DNA of 64,000 nucleotides from Clavelina lepadiformis. Taxonomy: Eukaryota > Chordata > Ascidiacea > Aplousobranchia > Clavelinidae. The stretch is taken from positions 21,638,001 through 21,702,000 of the forward strand of contig NC_135240.1 of NCBI RefSeq assembly GCF_947623445.1. Reading direction: 5' to 3'. The notes beneath the pieces were generated by a model. The model worked only from the letters and a program-made list of their open reading frames with translations, was not told where the DNA came from and made no database searches. Below, piece after piece: positions 35,652 to 48,514 of the stretch (the stretch's first letter is position 1; each line of letters opens with the position of its first letter). Both the position numbers and the translations under genes were made by a program.

Positions 35652-35962
35652 CAATGGTTTTCAACCTGGGGGTTGCGACCCCCGGGTGGATCGTTTGCCT
35701 TTTCTCTGGGGGTCGTGAAGACGACAATTAAATACCAATCACTATTACAAGAATGCCAATTAATAAATGCCAAATCTATAAATGAGTATTTTTTTTCAAC
35801 AGAGTGGTATCATAATTTATGTTATTTTTAATTATTTTTTTTTTGCTATTGCGCATACACAAATATATTACTTATGCCTGAATCAAAATTTTTGGAAGGG
35901 GGTTGTTAGTTACATTGAGATGTTAAAATGGGTCGCGGTATGAAAAAGGTTGAAAACCACTG
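35652..35962. mobile_element. hAT MITE with 8-bp target duplication
   Basis: 311-bp element with terminal inverted repeats CAATGGTTTTCAACCT and AGGTTGAAAACCACTG, flanked by the perfect 8-bp direct repeat TTCTAGCC (35644-35651 and 35963-35970). The first bases resemble the hAT-Charlie terminus CAGTGGTTCTCAACCT. A second internal inverted pair is GGGGTTGCGACCCCCGGG near the left end and TGGGTCGCGG near 35930. It lies about 340 bases before the NDST start codon. It has no transposase, so it is non-autonomous. Confidence 0.9.
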
Positions 35963-36301
35963 TTCTAGCCTCTCTTGGACTTGATTATCCATTTTCTAAC
36001 CATAGCCTACGTTTGACTGCCTGCATGTTAAAAGTTTTTATTTTTTGTTACACATTTTGGCTAGGCTCACTGACATATTTCGTCAATACTTTTTTCTTCA
36101 TTTAGAAATCAGCAACTTGTGTAGATAAAAACAGATGATGCTATTTTATTTAAAAGGTTAACATGTAAAGATATTTTTATTGTAACTCCAAGCATTTTTA
36201 AACGTTTAAAACACTACCGGTAGTTTTATTTATGAAATGCAATGTTTTACAGGTTTCGGAAGTATTATATTAATGACACGATGACGTAATTGTGTACAAT
36301 A

Positions 36302-39300
36302 ATGTGGAGAAAGCTAAGAAAAATTGCAAGTCTTCGCAAAATTGTTCTTGCATTGATTATTGTATCTTTATTTGGATTATTTTACTCAATTTCCCAACTT
36401 ACGCCAACCACATTTCCTGTGGAGAGACAGTTACCTCGTCTTGTACTGCCTCCTGCTTCAGAATGTCACAATGAAATGGTATAAAATGAGTGTATCCATA
36501 AAATTTTTGTATCAAAAGTCTATGCTGTTTAGTAAGTCGTATATTATAGCCTGCTCATATGCTGAGTTGCTTCTCCATAATAAATTTATGCATCTTTTTC
36601 TCATTGAATCTAATATTTTGTCCCCAAATTGCCATTTACGTATCGTTTGTTTTCTTATTTAACCCGAGTTAATTCACTACAATTTATGTATCTAGAGCAA
36701 TATCAGAGGCTTTGATCAACCTTTAAACAAAGGTAACACATCTCAAACGCGACAGAAAATACTTGTGTTTTTGCGTGACGGTCACACTCAGGTGAATTTA
36801 TACTAAAATTGTATTTTAAAGGTGTTTTGTCCGATTTTTGGTTTTTACCGAATTGTATTAATTTGTTCCTTATAGCTTGGACGAGATGTTGTCACTGCAC
36901 TAGAATCTATTCGATTTAAGTTTAACATACAAAGTGGTGAAATAAGGAATCTGCCCATTCTTATTGATGATAGCAAGGTTAGTGTCTCAATATATCGGTG
37001 ACAACCTTTTTGCTTCGTAATACTGGCCATGTTGACCAGTGGCTTTTGTGTAAATTGTAGTTGCTTGTGGTACTTCTTGATACTGTAATAAAATAACTTA
37101 GTATAGAACAACATTACACATGCAGAAAAGCTTTTCATTTGAAGTGCAGTAGTATATGTGGTTATAGATAGTACAGTAAAATTATAATACATATTTATTG
37201 GTCCCTAGTTTTACGATAATCCTAATGCTGGAATGCATTAAGAAGTTTTGAAAGTTCTTAATTTTTATTCAATACCTGTGCCCAAACTAACCTAAACTTT
37301 TAAACAGTCTGCTATCTATAGTATGGTGGAATTACCTCAGAATACTGTAGATATGTATATCTCTGGGTTCCCACGGTTATTTTGTATTAGATGACTTTTG
37401 TACATGAATCATTTGTTTTAGGGTCGATACGCGCTTATAATTTTTGAAGATATTTTCATGTACTTTTCGTTACATCAATGGAATCGGGAGATGATAGATA
37501 AATATTGTTTGGATTTTGATGTTGGAATAATATACTTTTTACGTGGATCTAAAAGTCGTAGCAAAGAAAATGATGTTGTACATAATGGACCGGTAAGTCT
37601 TAAAATTGGCCAAGGCATGTTGTTCATTTAAAAAAACATCTAAAGTTATTGATTGGACTTGCAACTAAGTTTGTACAATGTTTAGCTTGCTAACTTTTAC
37701 AGCTTTTTATTGCTTAGTGATGTATGTGGTCGTTTGATAGGTTTTATGTTTACTTACACCCAATCCACCAACAATAATGCAACCGGTGTTTGTGGGAAAA
37801 TCATCCGCTTACAATGACTCAGCGTTTTAAAGCAATAGAAAGGATTATCATGTTGCAAATTACGGTTTAGGTTGGCACTTTTCCACTGTCTTATTTCAAT
37901 GGTGTAAACCTGAAAGACTATCAACTTAACCCCCAGTCACCCATACTCAGGATTGCAAGGCCAGGAGAGATAGTAAGTTCGGTGTGAATAACTTGGATCT
38001 CAAACACTTAAAGTTTAAGAAAAGTGCTGCACTGTGATATTTTTTGTTGCAATTTACTCATTTAACGTAGGATTTAATGTAGAAGTTCTACTTGCTAAAA
38101 TGATTTTATATGTGATTGAATAAACAGTAATTCAACCCTACATAAACAAACAGGACAAAGCCTGAACCGTAAAGTTTGTGTTGACATTCACATACTTTTT
38201 AATTCTATGGCTACAGCTATTTCTTTAGAGTTTATCATTTAATACCTTGAAACGCTCTTGTTCTATGTTTGCATAGTGCATATACGCATTAAGCTTTGAT
38301 TATGTTGTTTGATCTTATTTAATCTTTAATCTACAAGTGTTTTCCTTCACTGATAAAGTTTTGGCTTGTTGAGTGCTTTGTTTTGATAAAGATAAGGTTT
38401 TTTATTCTTTAATTTTATACTTAATACTTTAATTTTCTTGAACTATTAACATTGAATTTTTATTATTGCAGTGGCAAGGATTTTTACCCTTTTCAAAGAA
38501 CTGGGCTCTATTTAAAAGTGATCATTCAACATACCAGCCTGTCAGCTTTGTGATCCAGGCAGGTCCTGATGATGTGCCACAGGGTAACAAGGGCAGGTAA
38601 AAGAAAACACAGTAATTCCACAGATGTGTATTTGAAAAATGAATTAGCCTAATCAGTGTCGTATTCATTGAAATGACATGATAGTATAGGCCTAAGCTGT
38701 TCTTAATCATCTCTATAATAACCCCATCTATCATGCCATTTCAGTAACTGAATACAAACAACAAACAAATACATTTAAGTCAGTAAATTATGTAAAATTA
38801 TTTTTTTAGACTCAATTATAGCGTGCAATCATTGGAATAATAAACACAAATTTCAAGCTAATTAGGCAAACTTGACATTTTCAAACAGATGCAGAAATAG
38901 TGGAAAGACCTTAGCCTAGCCAATATGCTCATTTTTACTGCTTTAGAGGTTGGGATTAGTTCTACTTAAATGAGGTAAAGCTCATATCTCCATCTTGTTA
39001 CCGATTAACAAAAATGAACAAGAAAAATATTCCGGCAGAAAATATTGTTAATACTGTAACAACATATCACGCTACTGCTCATGACCATCACTCTTTGCAC
39101 TTGGCAACCACCTTCAATGTGAATTGTGATTGGTCATGTAAATACAGATACTACTCAATGCACATACAGTCCTCGAAGCAAGATGACCATGTTGACAGGG
39201 TTATATATATATATATATCATACATATAATATAACATGTCATTTATATGTTGAACGTACTGTTACATATGAAGTATTGTTTGCAGGAAATCCCGTCATCG

Positions 39301-42300
39301 GAGGGCTGCTGTTGTTGCCAATAAAGACTTTCCAGATGCTGTTAGTCACTTAAATACTGTTTGTTTGCTAAATGTTCTATTTTTAAGCCTACATGTTAAA
39401 TATTTATTGCATAGTTTTTCACATTTCTTGACAATAATTGGCTTACCTTCTTAATTTTCTGTCAGGATATGTGAAAAATGTTTATTTTGTCATGGTAATA
39501 TTCTAATTAATGTATCTATTAAACATAACATGACGTAGGATTAATTGTGACGACTAATTTGATCCATTTTTAGATATTTACTCTGATCTTGTTTACTGTT
39601 TTTAGATGGCGCCCGACTTTTCAGATAAATTAGTGACTGTTGTACATGACACTGGGCAACTTGATGGAATACAACGAGTCATCTTTGGAAGTGGTTTGAC
39701 ATTTTGGTTGCACAAGTTAGTACCAATGCTCTAGTATTAATGTAATTCATATGCTGGTTATAGTTTTGGTGCATTTTTCTATACTATCTTTTATAATCAT
39801 AAATAAACAAAATATATTTTTAGAGTTTTATTCTTGGATGCAATAAGCTACCTGTCACATGGCAAACTAGTTTCCCCACTGGAGCGGTACATTCAGATTG
39901 ACATTGATGATGTTTTCGTTGGTACTAAAGGAAACAGAATGAATGCAGATGATGTTACGGTAAATTTTATGAAAGTTATTTTGACTTATGAACGCTGCAT
40001 GTTTCAAATAACTATATTTATTTCTGACGTAATAATCTCTGAAGCGCATGTTGACAGCCTCATTATGCCAATATGTTACACTTATACATTGAAATAAATC
40101 AGATGATCTTAGGAATTGTTTTTTCTGATCTGTTTATGTTTATTATAAGTTTGTAATTGGGAAAACTATTTGAGAAAAGCAATTATGATTTTATGCAAAT
40201 GCCCTTTAGGCACCTGCCAAGTGGTCTCCCTCCCTGTATAGTTGTAACTCTGTAACTTGTAACTCCCTCTGTATAGTTCCCACGGGGAATGCCAATCATT
40301 AGGAGCTTGCATTGCAGCACACTACCGAATGTAGCATTAAACTTATTAAATTCAGTTTGCTTGTTTTTTAGATTTACCAGCTTCAGTTAAAACAAAACTA
40401 TAGAGCTGTAATTGTGTTTTCCAGGCTCTTGTCAACTTTCAAGACAAAGTACGTCAAACGATTCCGGGTTTCACTTTTCAGCTGGGCTTTTCTGGAAAGT
40501 TCATATTCTATGGTTAGTTCCTGACACTTAATTGGGTTTATGTTTTCCATAGATATATAATGTGTTCCTTTATTCATTAGCTGTTAATGCTATTACGGTC
40601 TGATGAAAAGAATTTTGTGTTTACCAGTAACCACTTTAAATTCTACAATATCAGGAGCTAATAGTAAGAGTATATATGAGCCAATTTAATATCAACATCT
40701 CCATTGCTGCTATCTTTATCTAGGAAACGAAAAGGAGACAGAAGGGGATCGTCTTTTCTTGAAAGTTCATGACCGGTTTGCTTGGTTTCCGCACATGTGG
40801 TCTCATATGCAGGCCCATTGGTTTAACAATGTCACAGAACTTTGCAGTTACATGGACATTAATGCTAGATTTGCCGTGGTTGGTTTTAGTGGCATTATAT
40901 AAACCATAGTCATTACCCTAAATAACCGTACAAGAAACATACAATTCCAGATTTTATACTGTGACATAGCTCTTATTTTATTTGTCTTTACTTACATATA
41001 AAGCTATTATCACATGTGAGCCATTTCCCGGCATCTGTTTTGATTTAGAGACATCATCTTAACACCTCATCACATTATGCTGTTGCTCCCCATCATGCTG
41101 GAGTGTTTCCAGTTCATGAACAGTTGTATGATTGTTGGGACCAAATATGGAACATAACTACAACCAGCACAGAAGAATATCCTCACTTGAGACCTGACCA
41201 TAAAAGAAGGGGTTTCATGTACAGAGATGTAAAGGTGACGAGGATTTACTATAATGTGTATTAGCATTGCTACTCAGCATCAGGACTGTAATGAATTTAA
41301 ATTCGTTTAAAAAGAGTTATAACAGAATTGCTGCAATAATCAAACTATTTCAGGATAATTAATGAATTTAAATTGAACTGTTAAATTCACTCTAAAGTGG
41401 GTTTTCAATAATATTAAACACAATTGATGAAGAAAGACTTGCTTAAACTTGACTCATCTACTTGACTACAATCAAGTATTTTATGTTAGAATTTGCCAAG
41501 GCAGACATGTGGATTATTTACCCATACTATGATATTGGATAAGTATCCTGGTGGACCCGAAGCCTTACATGATCACATAAATGGAGGATCGCTATTTTTG
41601 TCTTTTCTTTATAATCAGGTATGCTGTGCTGTACATAAAGGTACATATTGGTGGTATAGTGATATACCATAGATGTGTATTACATTAGTGATGGTAAAAT
41701 ATTTACAATGACTATATGAAGATGGTGTATTAAATTAAGCATTGCTTTTAAAAAATGAAAGAAGCAGTTTGAAATATGGCTTAAAATAAGAAGTATGGAT
41801 ACATTTATCCTAAACTATTATATGTGTTTGCAAATTATACGGTCTACTATTTTTTCAATAAGGTTTCGGGGAACGCTGTTTTGCAGTTTTTCTTTATGAA
41901 AGCTTTAAATTAACACTAGGTGTTATCGTTACAGTTCAATATCTTCATGACACACCTGTCAAACTACGGCAATGATCGTCTTGCAATTTATACGTTCGAT
42001 CATGCGATCAATTTTGTCCGGTGTTGGACCAATTTGAAGCTGTTGCAAGTTCCACCTGAAACTATGGCGAAGAAGTATTTTGACCTTTATCCGGATGAAC
42101 TAGATCCAGTTTGGCTGGTAATGATATCACTTTTGTCGTTTTATTGACCACTGCACAATACTTCATGTTGTATTCACCTTTCCATCCCCTACGTATTGTA
42201 ATGTAATCAAAGTCCCATCACGTCACAAGCTATTCACTTCTTTCATGTATGAATATATTGCAGAATCCTTGTTTGGATAAAAGACACCTTGAAATTTGGT

Positions 42301-44366
42301 CAACTGAAAAGAACTGTAACCAGCTTCCAGATTTTGTTGTTGTTGGACCACAGAAGACAGGTGATTTCTTATTGAGCTAAAATTGTCACACTTCTTGGCA
42401 TCTGGACTTACAATGCACTGAAGTTTTGTTTTGTAATTTAAATAAGATTAATGTGCGTTCGAAACAGGTACAACTGCTTTGTATTGGTATTTAAATATGC
42501 ACCCTGACGTCAAAAGCAACCTACCAAGTGCTACTACCTTTGAAGAAGTTCAATTTTTTAGTGGAAAAAATTACTTTAAAGGACTGGACTGGTAAGTTGT
42601 CTCTAGAAATGTAATGTTTATCATTGTTATAAGACTGGGTGTAAATTTTCTTGAAATGCACTAAGCTCCATCATCTCCATAAGATGACACTAGAATGTAA
42701 TGTGTAGGAACACAGGCACGAGTAATGAGTATAGTATATACTATATAGGCTAAAGTTTTCACAATGATCTGCATTTGGGTCACAGTTTTAACAGAAGTCA
42801 TATGAAAAAACTTGATGTCAAAAGATTGAGTTTTTTGTGAACTATAATGGTTCAAAAGTTGTATAAATCTGTCTGTGTCGTCTCTGCAGAGATACTATGT
42901 CCAAGAAGATTGCGTGTTCTTTTTTTCTGTAAACACGAACTTAAGGCATATATTGTCATCTAAATAATAAGCAAGCTTCAATAACAAAACTCGATTAACC
43001 TTTTACAACAGATGTCTGTTCACTCTGTTGCATGTCTTGACTCGCCCATTTTATAAAGCAAGGCATAGGAGTTAATTAATGATGTAATTGATTGTAATTC
43101 CGTACAAAAACGCAGAGCGAAATGTGAAGAATTTAACAGACAAGTGCCCATTGGCACAACTGTTGTCCACGATTCTAGTTAATTTTTTGTTTATTTTGTG
43201 CTTATTGCTTAAAGGTACGTGAGCTATTTTCCCATTCCGGAAAACAACACCATCCTTTTTGAGAAAAGTGCAACATATTTTGATCAAGCTGTCGTTGCAA
43301 AACGATTGAATGCTCTACTGCCAAAGAAACCTGTCATTGCCATTTTGCTTGACCCAGCTAAAAGAGCATACTCATGGTATCAAGTAAGTATTATGTTTAG
43401 CTTGGTTTTACTTTTACTTTTTACTTCCACCTTCAATACTTTTGAGATATGTTCTTCAGTTCATAATGTAGACAATTATTAAAGTGATAAAGCACATAGA
43501 AACTATTTAAAGCATTTATTTCTTGACCTTAACATTGCTTTGAAGCATATGAGGTCACATGATGACAATACAGCACTCCAGCATTCTTTTTATGAAGTTA
43601 TCACTGCCAAACGAGAAGGAAGCCCGCAAGCACTTATTTCTCTTCAGCATCGATGCTTGGATCCTGGATTTTATGCTGTCCATTTAGACAATTGGTTAGA
43701 GCACTTGTCAGCAAAGCAGGTAGAAATAGCTACTGTGTTTTTTCCATAACCGTTTTTGCCCCAATTGTTATGCTTTCACTGTTGCAGCTGTTTGTTGACC
43801 TGAAAGTGTCACTTTCTGTGCAAAATATTGTTATTCTATCATTGTTAGATAATTATTGTTGATGGTGACACGTTGAAAGACAACCCAGTCAGAGCAATGC
43901 AGGATTTGCAGGAACATCTTGGATTTAAAAGTACCATTGATTACTCAAAGTTGTTAAAGTAAGTAATTGCTTTTTCAAAACACTTTTACCACATCGTTTC
44001 AAGAGATGGTTGCCAAAACAAAATTCTTATTTTTAAGGTATGAAAAGAAAAAGGGGTTTTATTGTCAGATTTTGAAATCTGGTAAGACCAAGTGTTTAGG
44101 AAAAAGCAAAGGCAGACAATATCCAGAGATGGATGATCAGGTAAAGTTATGCAGTCACGCACGACACTACTTTATCGTAAACTAGTCCAGATATTGGACA
44201 TTATTCTGCCTTTTTTGACAACTTTGTACTGTTTTAATTTTTGCAGAGTATGAACTATTTGAGACATTATTATTCCGATGCCAACAGAAAGCTTTTACAA
44301 ATGCTACAGTCAATAAACAAGCCTATTCCTTTATGGGTTTTAGAACAAGTTAACTCACAGCATTAA
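36302..44366 (+). CDS. NDST: Heparan sulfate N-deacetylase/N-sulfotransferase
   Basis: Golgi type II membrane enzyme that deacetylates GlcNAc in heparan and N-sulfates it with PAPS. Exon 1 (36302-36478) encodes a short basic tail and the membrane anchor ([17 protein letters not shown]). About 17 further exons follow. Deacetylase half: [14 protein letters not shown] (36876), [20 protein letters not shown] (about 37871), [20 protein letters not shown] (39640), [18 protein letters not shown] (39895), [11 protein letters not shown] (40481), [13 protein letters not shown] (40788), [16 protein letters not shown] (41096), and [18 protein letters not shown] (41945). Sulfotransferase half: PAPS loop [18 protein letters not shown] (split by the intron at 42361-42468), catalytic Glu in [13 protein letters not shown] (42540), [11 protein letters not shown] (43354), [20 protein letters not shown] (44050), and YPEMDDQ. 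The stop is 44364-44366. All key motifs are intact, so it is a complete bifunctional enzyme. A TTG three codons upstream of the ATG is not needed. Confidence 0.97.
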
Positions 44367-46432
44367 GCAATTTTGTAGTGACTTACACTTTCACATCAGA
44401 TGATTTTCTTTGGTCATGCTCTGTCAGTGTTACATCTTAAGCAATTACATAGCTTAGTGCGAAAGAAATGCTTGCAAAAATTACCTAATCTACCTCGGAG
44501 TTGTTTGGAAAACCAACTTATCAATCAATTATCGTGTCTTGCTGCTAACCTCCTTTGACGCGTTTCACTGAATGGACTAAACAAGCACATTTGCTATTTA
44601 AGAGCAAGTTGCGTTGTGTATTCTGCCCTTCATGTAAAATGTGTTGCGTCGCATTGTTTGCATGTTGCAGTGTTATGGAAATAGTATTTAAGCTCATAAA
44701 GAGAATTGCAAACAGCATGCTTTCATTGTTCAAAATTTCCAGAATTCAGATCTGGAACTGCCGCATGGTGCTATGTACGGGAATTTTCAGATAAAAATGT
44801 TGCAAGAATTTCTAGGGCTGCTTTTGAAAGATTAGGTTAATTTTTTTTCTATATGTGCTGATTTTCGAAATTTTGTACTTTCCAATGTTGCTTATTTCAC
44901 TTGTAGAAATAGCTCATGTTTCGCATTTGAAAACTGTTATAGCTCACCAGAAGTTTTATTCTGTTGTGAAAAGTTGCCATCATTTTCAAAAGTTTTTTGA
45001 AAGACGGTTATTTTTCTGAAGTTCTTTGTGGCGTATACCTAGTTTTGTTATAAAAACGTTTTAAATGCCCACTTAATTTTAAAGAACTGGCTCTTGGCAA
45101 TGTTACAGAATGTAACGAAACGGTTAATGTTTAACTCCATATACTGTACTACCTCTTGTAAAGAATGTGCCAGTTTTGATTGGAAAGATTATGTTGACAT
45201 TCAACTTGTCTATTGTCTAACCACTGTGCTTAAAACAACACTTTAATGTGGTTCTTTGTATTCAAGTAGCTTTATTGCCTATATGTTTTTTATAATTTAT
45301 GAAATCGTGATATTTGTAATATATGTTTACGTTTACAGGGATCAGTTAGGACAGATTTAAGTATAATGCCAAGATTAAAACGTTGTAACATATCTCTCTT
45401 TTATAAATCGTGTTTTGCTGCAAAGTAATGGTGAGATCACATGACGTTTCATATGACTAAACAATCTGTTGATAACCAAACATCTCATTTCTCACAAATG
45501 ATAACCAAAACCTCTTGTTGTAAAGAAAAAAGATATCAATGGTAGCTACTGGACAGCATGAATAACTGTACTTTCACTTAAAACAAAGCCAGTTAAAATT
45601 GAAGACAAAATGTTTCATTGATAACTGATGATTCAAGCTTAGTTATGCCCAATGTCATGTTACGAGACAGCTTTGCTCATTATTTAGTCCATAGGTTATA
45701 CATTGGTGCTTTGTATAACGTTTTCTGAGAAAAGTATAGCTTACTTATATATATTACGTTTAGTTTGCAGGATTTTGTTGCATTTTTAGTAAACATTATT
45801 TTCTGCAGAACATATATAATTATCGTTAAAGTTGCATATTTTACTAAAATATTGCATTTTAAGTGATATATGTGTTTTCCAGACTTTAACAATGAAATAA
45901 AAGAGTCACTGCCAAGTTGTTGCTAAAATCTCATTCAATTGCTAAAACTTGTTGGCTGTAGTCACCATTATCGGCCACGACTTGTTTGAACTCTGATATG
46001 TTACCCCAGTTATTGAGCATGTTTTATGGTTTGCTATAAGAATATTAGAACCATTGATTTCGGTCCTCTAAGTCAATAGTGAAAAATAAATGCTACGAGT
46101 GAAAAACACTATACTATAGCCTGTTTAGTTATTAGACTTATATTATTAGAAGCCGTATTATGAATATGACGCCGGTATTGCAAAATACACCCATAGCATA
46201 GCCCTACTTTGTCTGTTAATTATAGTTACAACTTCAAAATCAAATTTAGGTGATCAACGAAAATTATTTTCAAATTGCGTACAGCTTAAACTTCCAAATT
46301 TAAACTTAAGTCGTGCTTAATTTCAGCTTATTACATGCAGTGCAGATAAATTCTTCGGGCTGTGGCAGACCTTATGTGCCTTCTGATCCAAAATGATCGC
46401 AATCAATAAATAAAACTGTTGAACTTTTAAAA
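44367..46432. other. Spacer between convergent NDST and DNAJC12
   Basis: Probably the NDST 3' untranslated region plus spacer. A plus-strand AATAAA occurs near 45895. No exon recognised. Confidence 0.4.
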
Positions 46433-48194
46433 CTAAATTTCATAATTTCGAAATTTCCTAAGGTTTTTAGCCAAACTTGCATCATAATCTTCATTTTCAC
46501 TGAATGTAGACAATGTTGATGCTGTATTGGCTGAAGCACTTTCACCTGTAAAATTTGCAAGGTACTTGATAAATTATGTGCAATGTGTTATCGCACATAC
46601 TGTAATTTGTAAGTCTACATTTGCACAGTAAAACTGAAAGAAGCAAACCTGTCTTCTCAGAAGATTCTATCATTGGTTCATGGCGAATGTTGACAGCCCA
46701 ATGCATAGACTGTAAGAATTTTAGCATTTAAGTATTTTTTAAAGTATTGTTTACTGAATGTGTTAGGGATAGAAGTAGTTGACAAATGTGTCACACAGGA
46801 GTTACTATTTTCTGCAATAGCAATATCTTTACATTAAGCCAAAAGATACGTATGCCAATATGGGTATGGTTATAGCAGCATACTATGGCAACCAATGTCT
46901 GTAAATCTCTATTATACTGTATATCATACAGTTTTCACAGAATCTCTCATTGATTTCCACTTTTGGTACGATATCCCAAGACCACTGTTTTTCCATGTGT
47001 CATAATCTTTCCTTTTCTGTAAAGAATAAAGATGGTAAACAATAATATGGGAAAATTTTGCCTACCTCTATGCTGCAAGTGCAAGCAATCACTATAGTTG
47101 AAATGGCATCTATAGCTTCTTAAGTACTTGTTACAGCCTTTTTTACTTTTGTTTGCAACATTGATGAAACCTCAAATATGGTTTGATTGGCCCATTTGTG
47201 GTTTTGTTCTATTACAGATAAGGCGATTGTAATAGTGAATTATAATAATTTATATAATTGGCATTTTAATAAGCGTGTGTGTTCTCCAGCTAGACAAAAT
47301 GTATTATTAAGAAAGCTGCACTGTTCTTGGTTAATCATGTCATTCAAACATTTAATTCCTAAACCAACATATTTGACCCAGTATACAGGTATCATATATT
47401 TAGAGTGTACGAAGTTAGATGGTACTTGTGGTAAAGAAGCTCGGTGACATAGAATATGTTTTATTTTTAGTTATTACTATGAAATACTTTGCACACGTAG
47501 CATGATGTAAATAATGATGTCTTTCACTGATTGGCTGGCATAGTGATATAAAAGCTGATGATATAAAGACCTTTTTTCCCTTCTCTTTTATTCATCATTA
47601 AATTCAAGTGATAGCTCTATTCGGATTTAAAAATGGATATGAAATTGTTTCTGATGTGATTACGACTATATTTTGGAATATAAGAATTTAGACTTTATGA
47701 ACGTTGTGCTGACTTAAAGAAACAATCATAGATAGCATAAACAACAAAGTCAAAAATAAAATACACAAAGAGTTCCAAAAGAACGGCAAAAGATTTCTGC
47801 TTTAGGCCAACTAAAACAATTAACCTCGCCATCTCCATAAAGAAGTGCAAAAATAGGGAAGATCAAAAATACTTACCACTGGGTCTGTGAGAGTTTCTTT
47901 GGCAATTTGTAACTTCACAAATTCTTCACAAGTATTAGGATCATCTAGATTTTTATCTGGATGGTATTTTTTTGCTCGTAATCTGTATTCTGTAACAATT
48001 TGCTCTGTCTGCATGCACAAAACAAATCGTAGTTAAAACAGAAAACACAGTAACTTTTTGAACATTTTTATGCGTTATGATTGCTTGATTAACACCAAAC
48101 TGTGCACTCTTACATTAGAAAGTTGGTTGCAGCCTAAAATGTCATAATAGTCAGGTTCATTTGAAAACGACAACATTTCATCTAGAAAGGCCAT
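46433..48194 (-). CDS. DNAJC12: DnaJ homolog DNAJC12 (J-domain co-chaperone)
   Basis: Cytosolic Hsp70 co-chaperone; in mammals it assists folding of the aromatic amino acid hydroxylases. Five exons on the minus strand. About 48117-48194 has PDYYDILGCNQLSN, the start of the J domain. 47879 to about 48011 has YHPDKNLDD, with the Hsp70-activating HPD tripeptide. About 46940-47020 has YDTWKNSGLGISYQKW. About 46645-46710 has SMHWAVNIRHEP and ESSEKT. 46433 to about 46552 ends in LAKNLRKFRNYEI-stop. The last words correspond to the human SMHW, LEESDKT and terminal LRKFRNYEI segments, which separates DNAJC12 from other J proteins. The start used is the ATG at 48194. Another in-frame ATG at 48206 is possible. 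Two MITE copies lie within 320 bases upstream. Confidence 0.93.
47630..47700 (+). repeat. Dispersed ~65-bp repeat, copy 2
   Basis: TTCTGATGTGATTACGACTA and GGAATATAAGAATTTAGACT match the stretch at 10015-10086. It lies in a DNAJC12 intron. Confidence 0.5.
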
Positions 48195-48299
48195 TATCAA
48201 TATCATTTCTAACAAGCTAGACCTGTGACAGTTTAAACAATTAATCATAAAGTTAAGCTCCAATAAACTAATATAATGATGCAATAGCGTTTGAATAGA

Positions 48300-48387
48300 A
48301 AACAGCTGTGCAAAACCAAATGGTTGAAAAGCGTTGGGGTCTAGTAAAGAAAAGCATCCTGTGGTTTTGCACTTGTATAATAGATCC
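48300..48387. mobile_element. CRE-bearing MITE family, partial copy 2
   Basis: GGGGTCTAGTAAAGAAAAGC..GTGGTTTTGCACTTG..TAGATCC (48336-48387) matches the right half of the family. CTGTGCAAAACCAAATGG at 48305 may be the remains of the other arm. The CRE core is absent. Confidence 0.55.
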
Positions 48388-48413
48388 AAACGTTGTACCA
48401 AATAAAACATTGA

Positions 48414-48514
48414 GGTCTAGTGCAGAAGTGAACAACAACAGAATGTATTTGTATACTAAACCTCAGCTACTCAAATTGTGACGTCATCTGGTTGCGAGCT
48501 TTTGCACTAGACCC
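48414..48514. mobile_element. CRE-bearing MITE family, copy 3, in DNAJC12 upstream region
   Basis: 101 bp with ends GGTCTAGTGCAGAAGTG and CTTTTGCACTAGACCC. Internal CTACTCAAATTGTGACGTCATCTG contains a perfect cAMP-response palindrome at 48479-48486. The copy sits 220-320 bases upstream of the DNAJC12 start codon. Confidence 0.85.

Noticed and set aside
47820..48194. DNAJC24/DPH4 identity for the J-domain gene
   Set aside because: Downstream exons SMHWAVNI and the terminal LRKFRNYEI are DNAJC12 features, and no DPH-type zinc finger is present.
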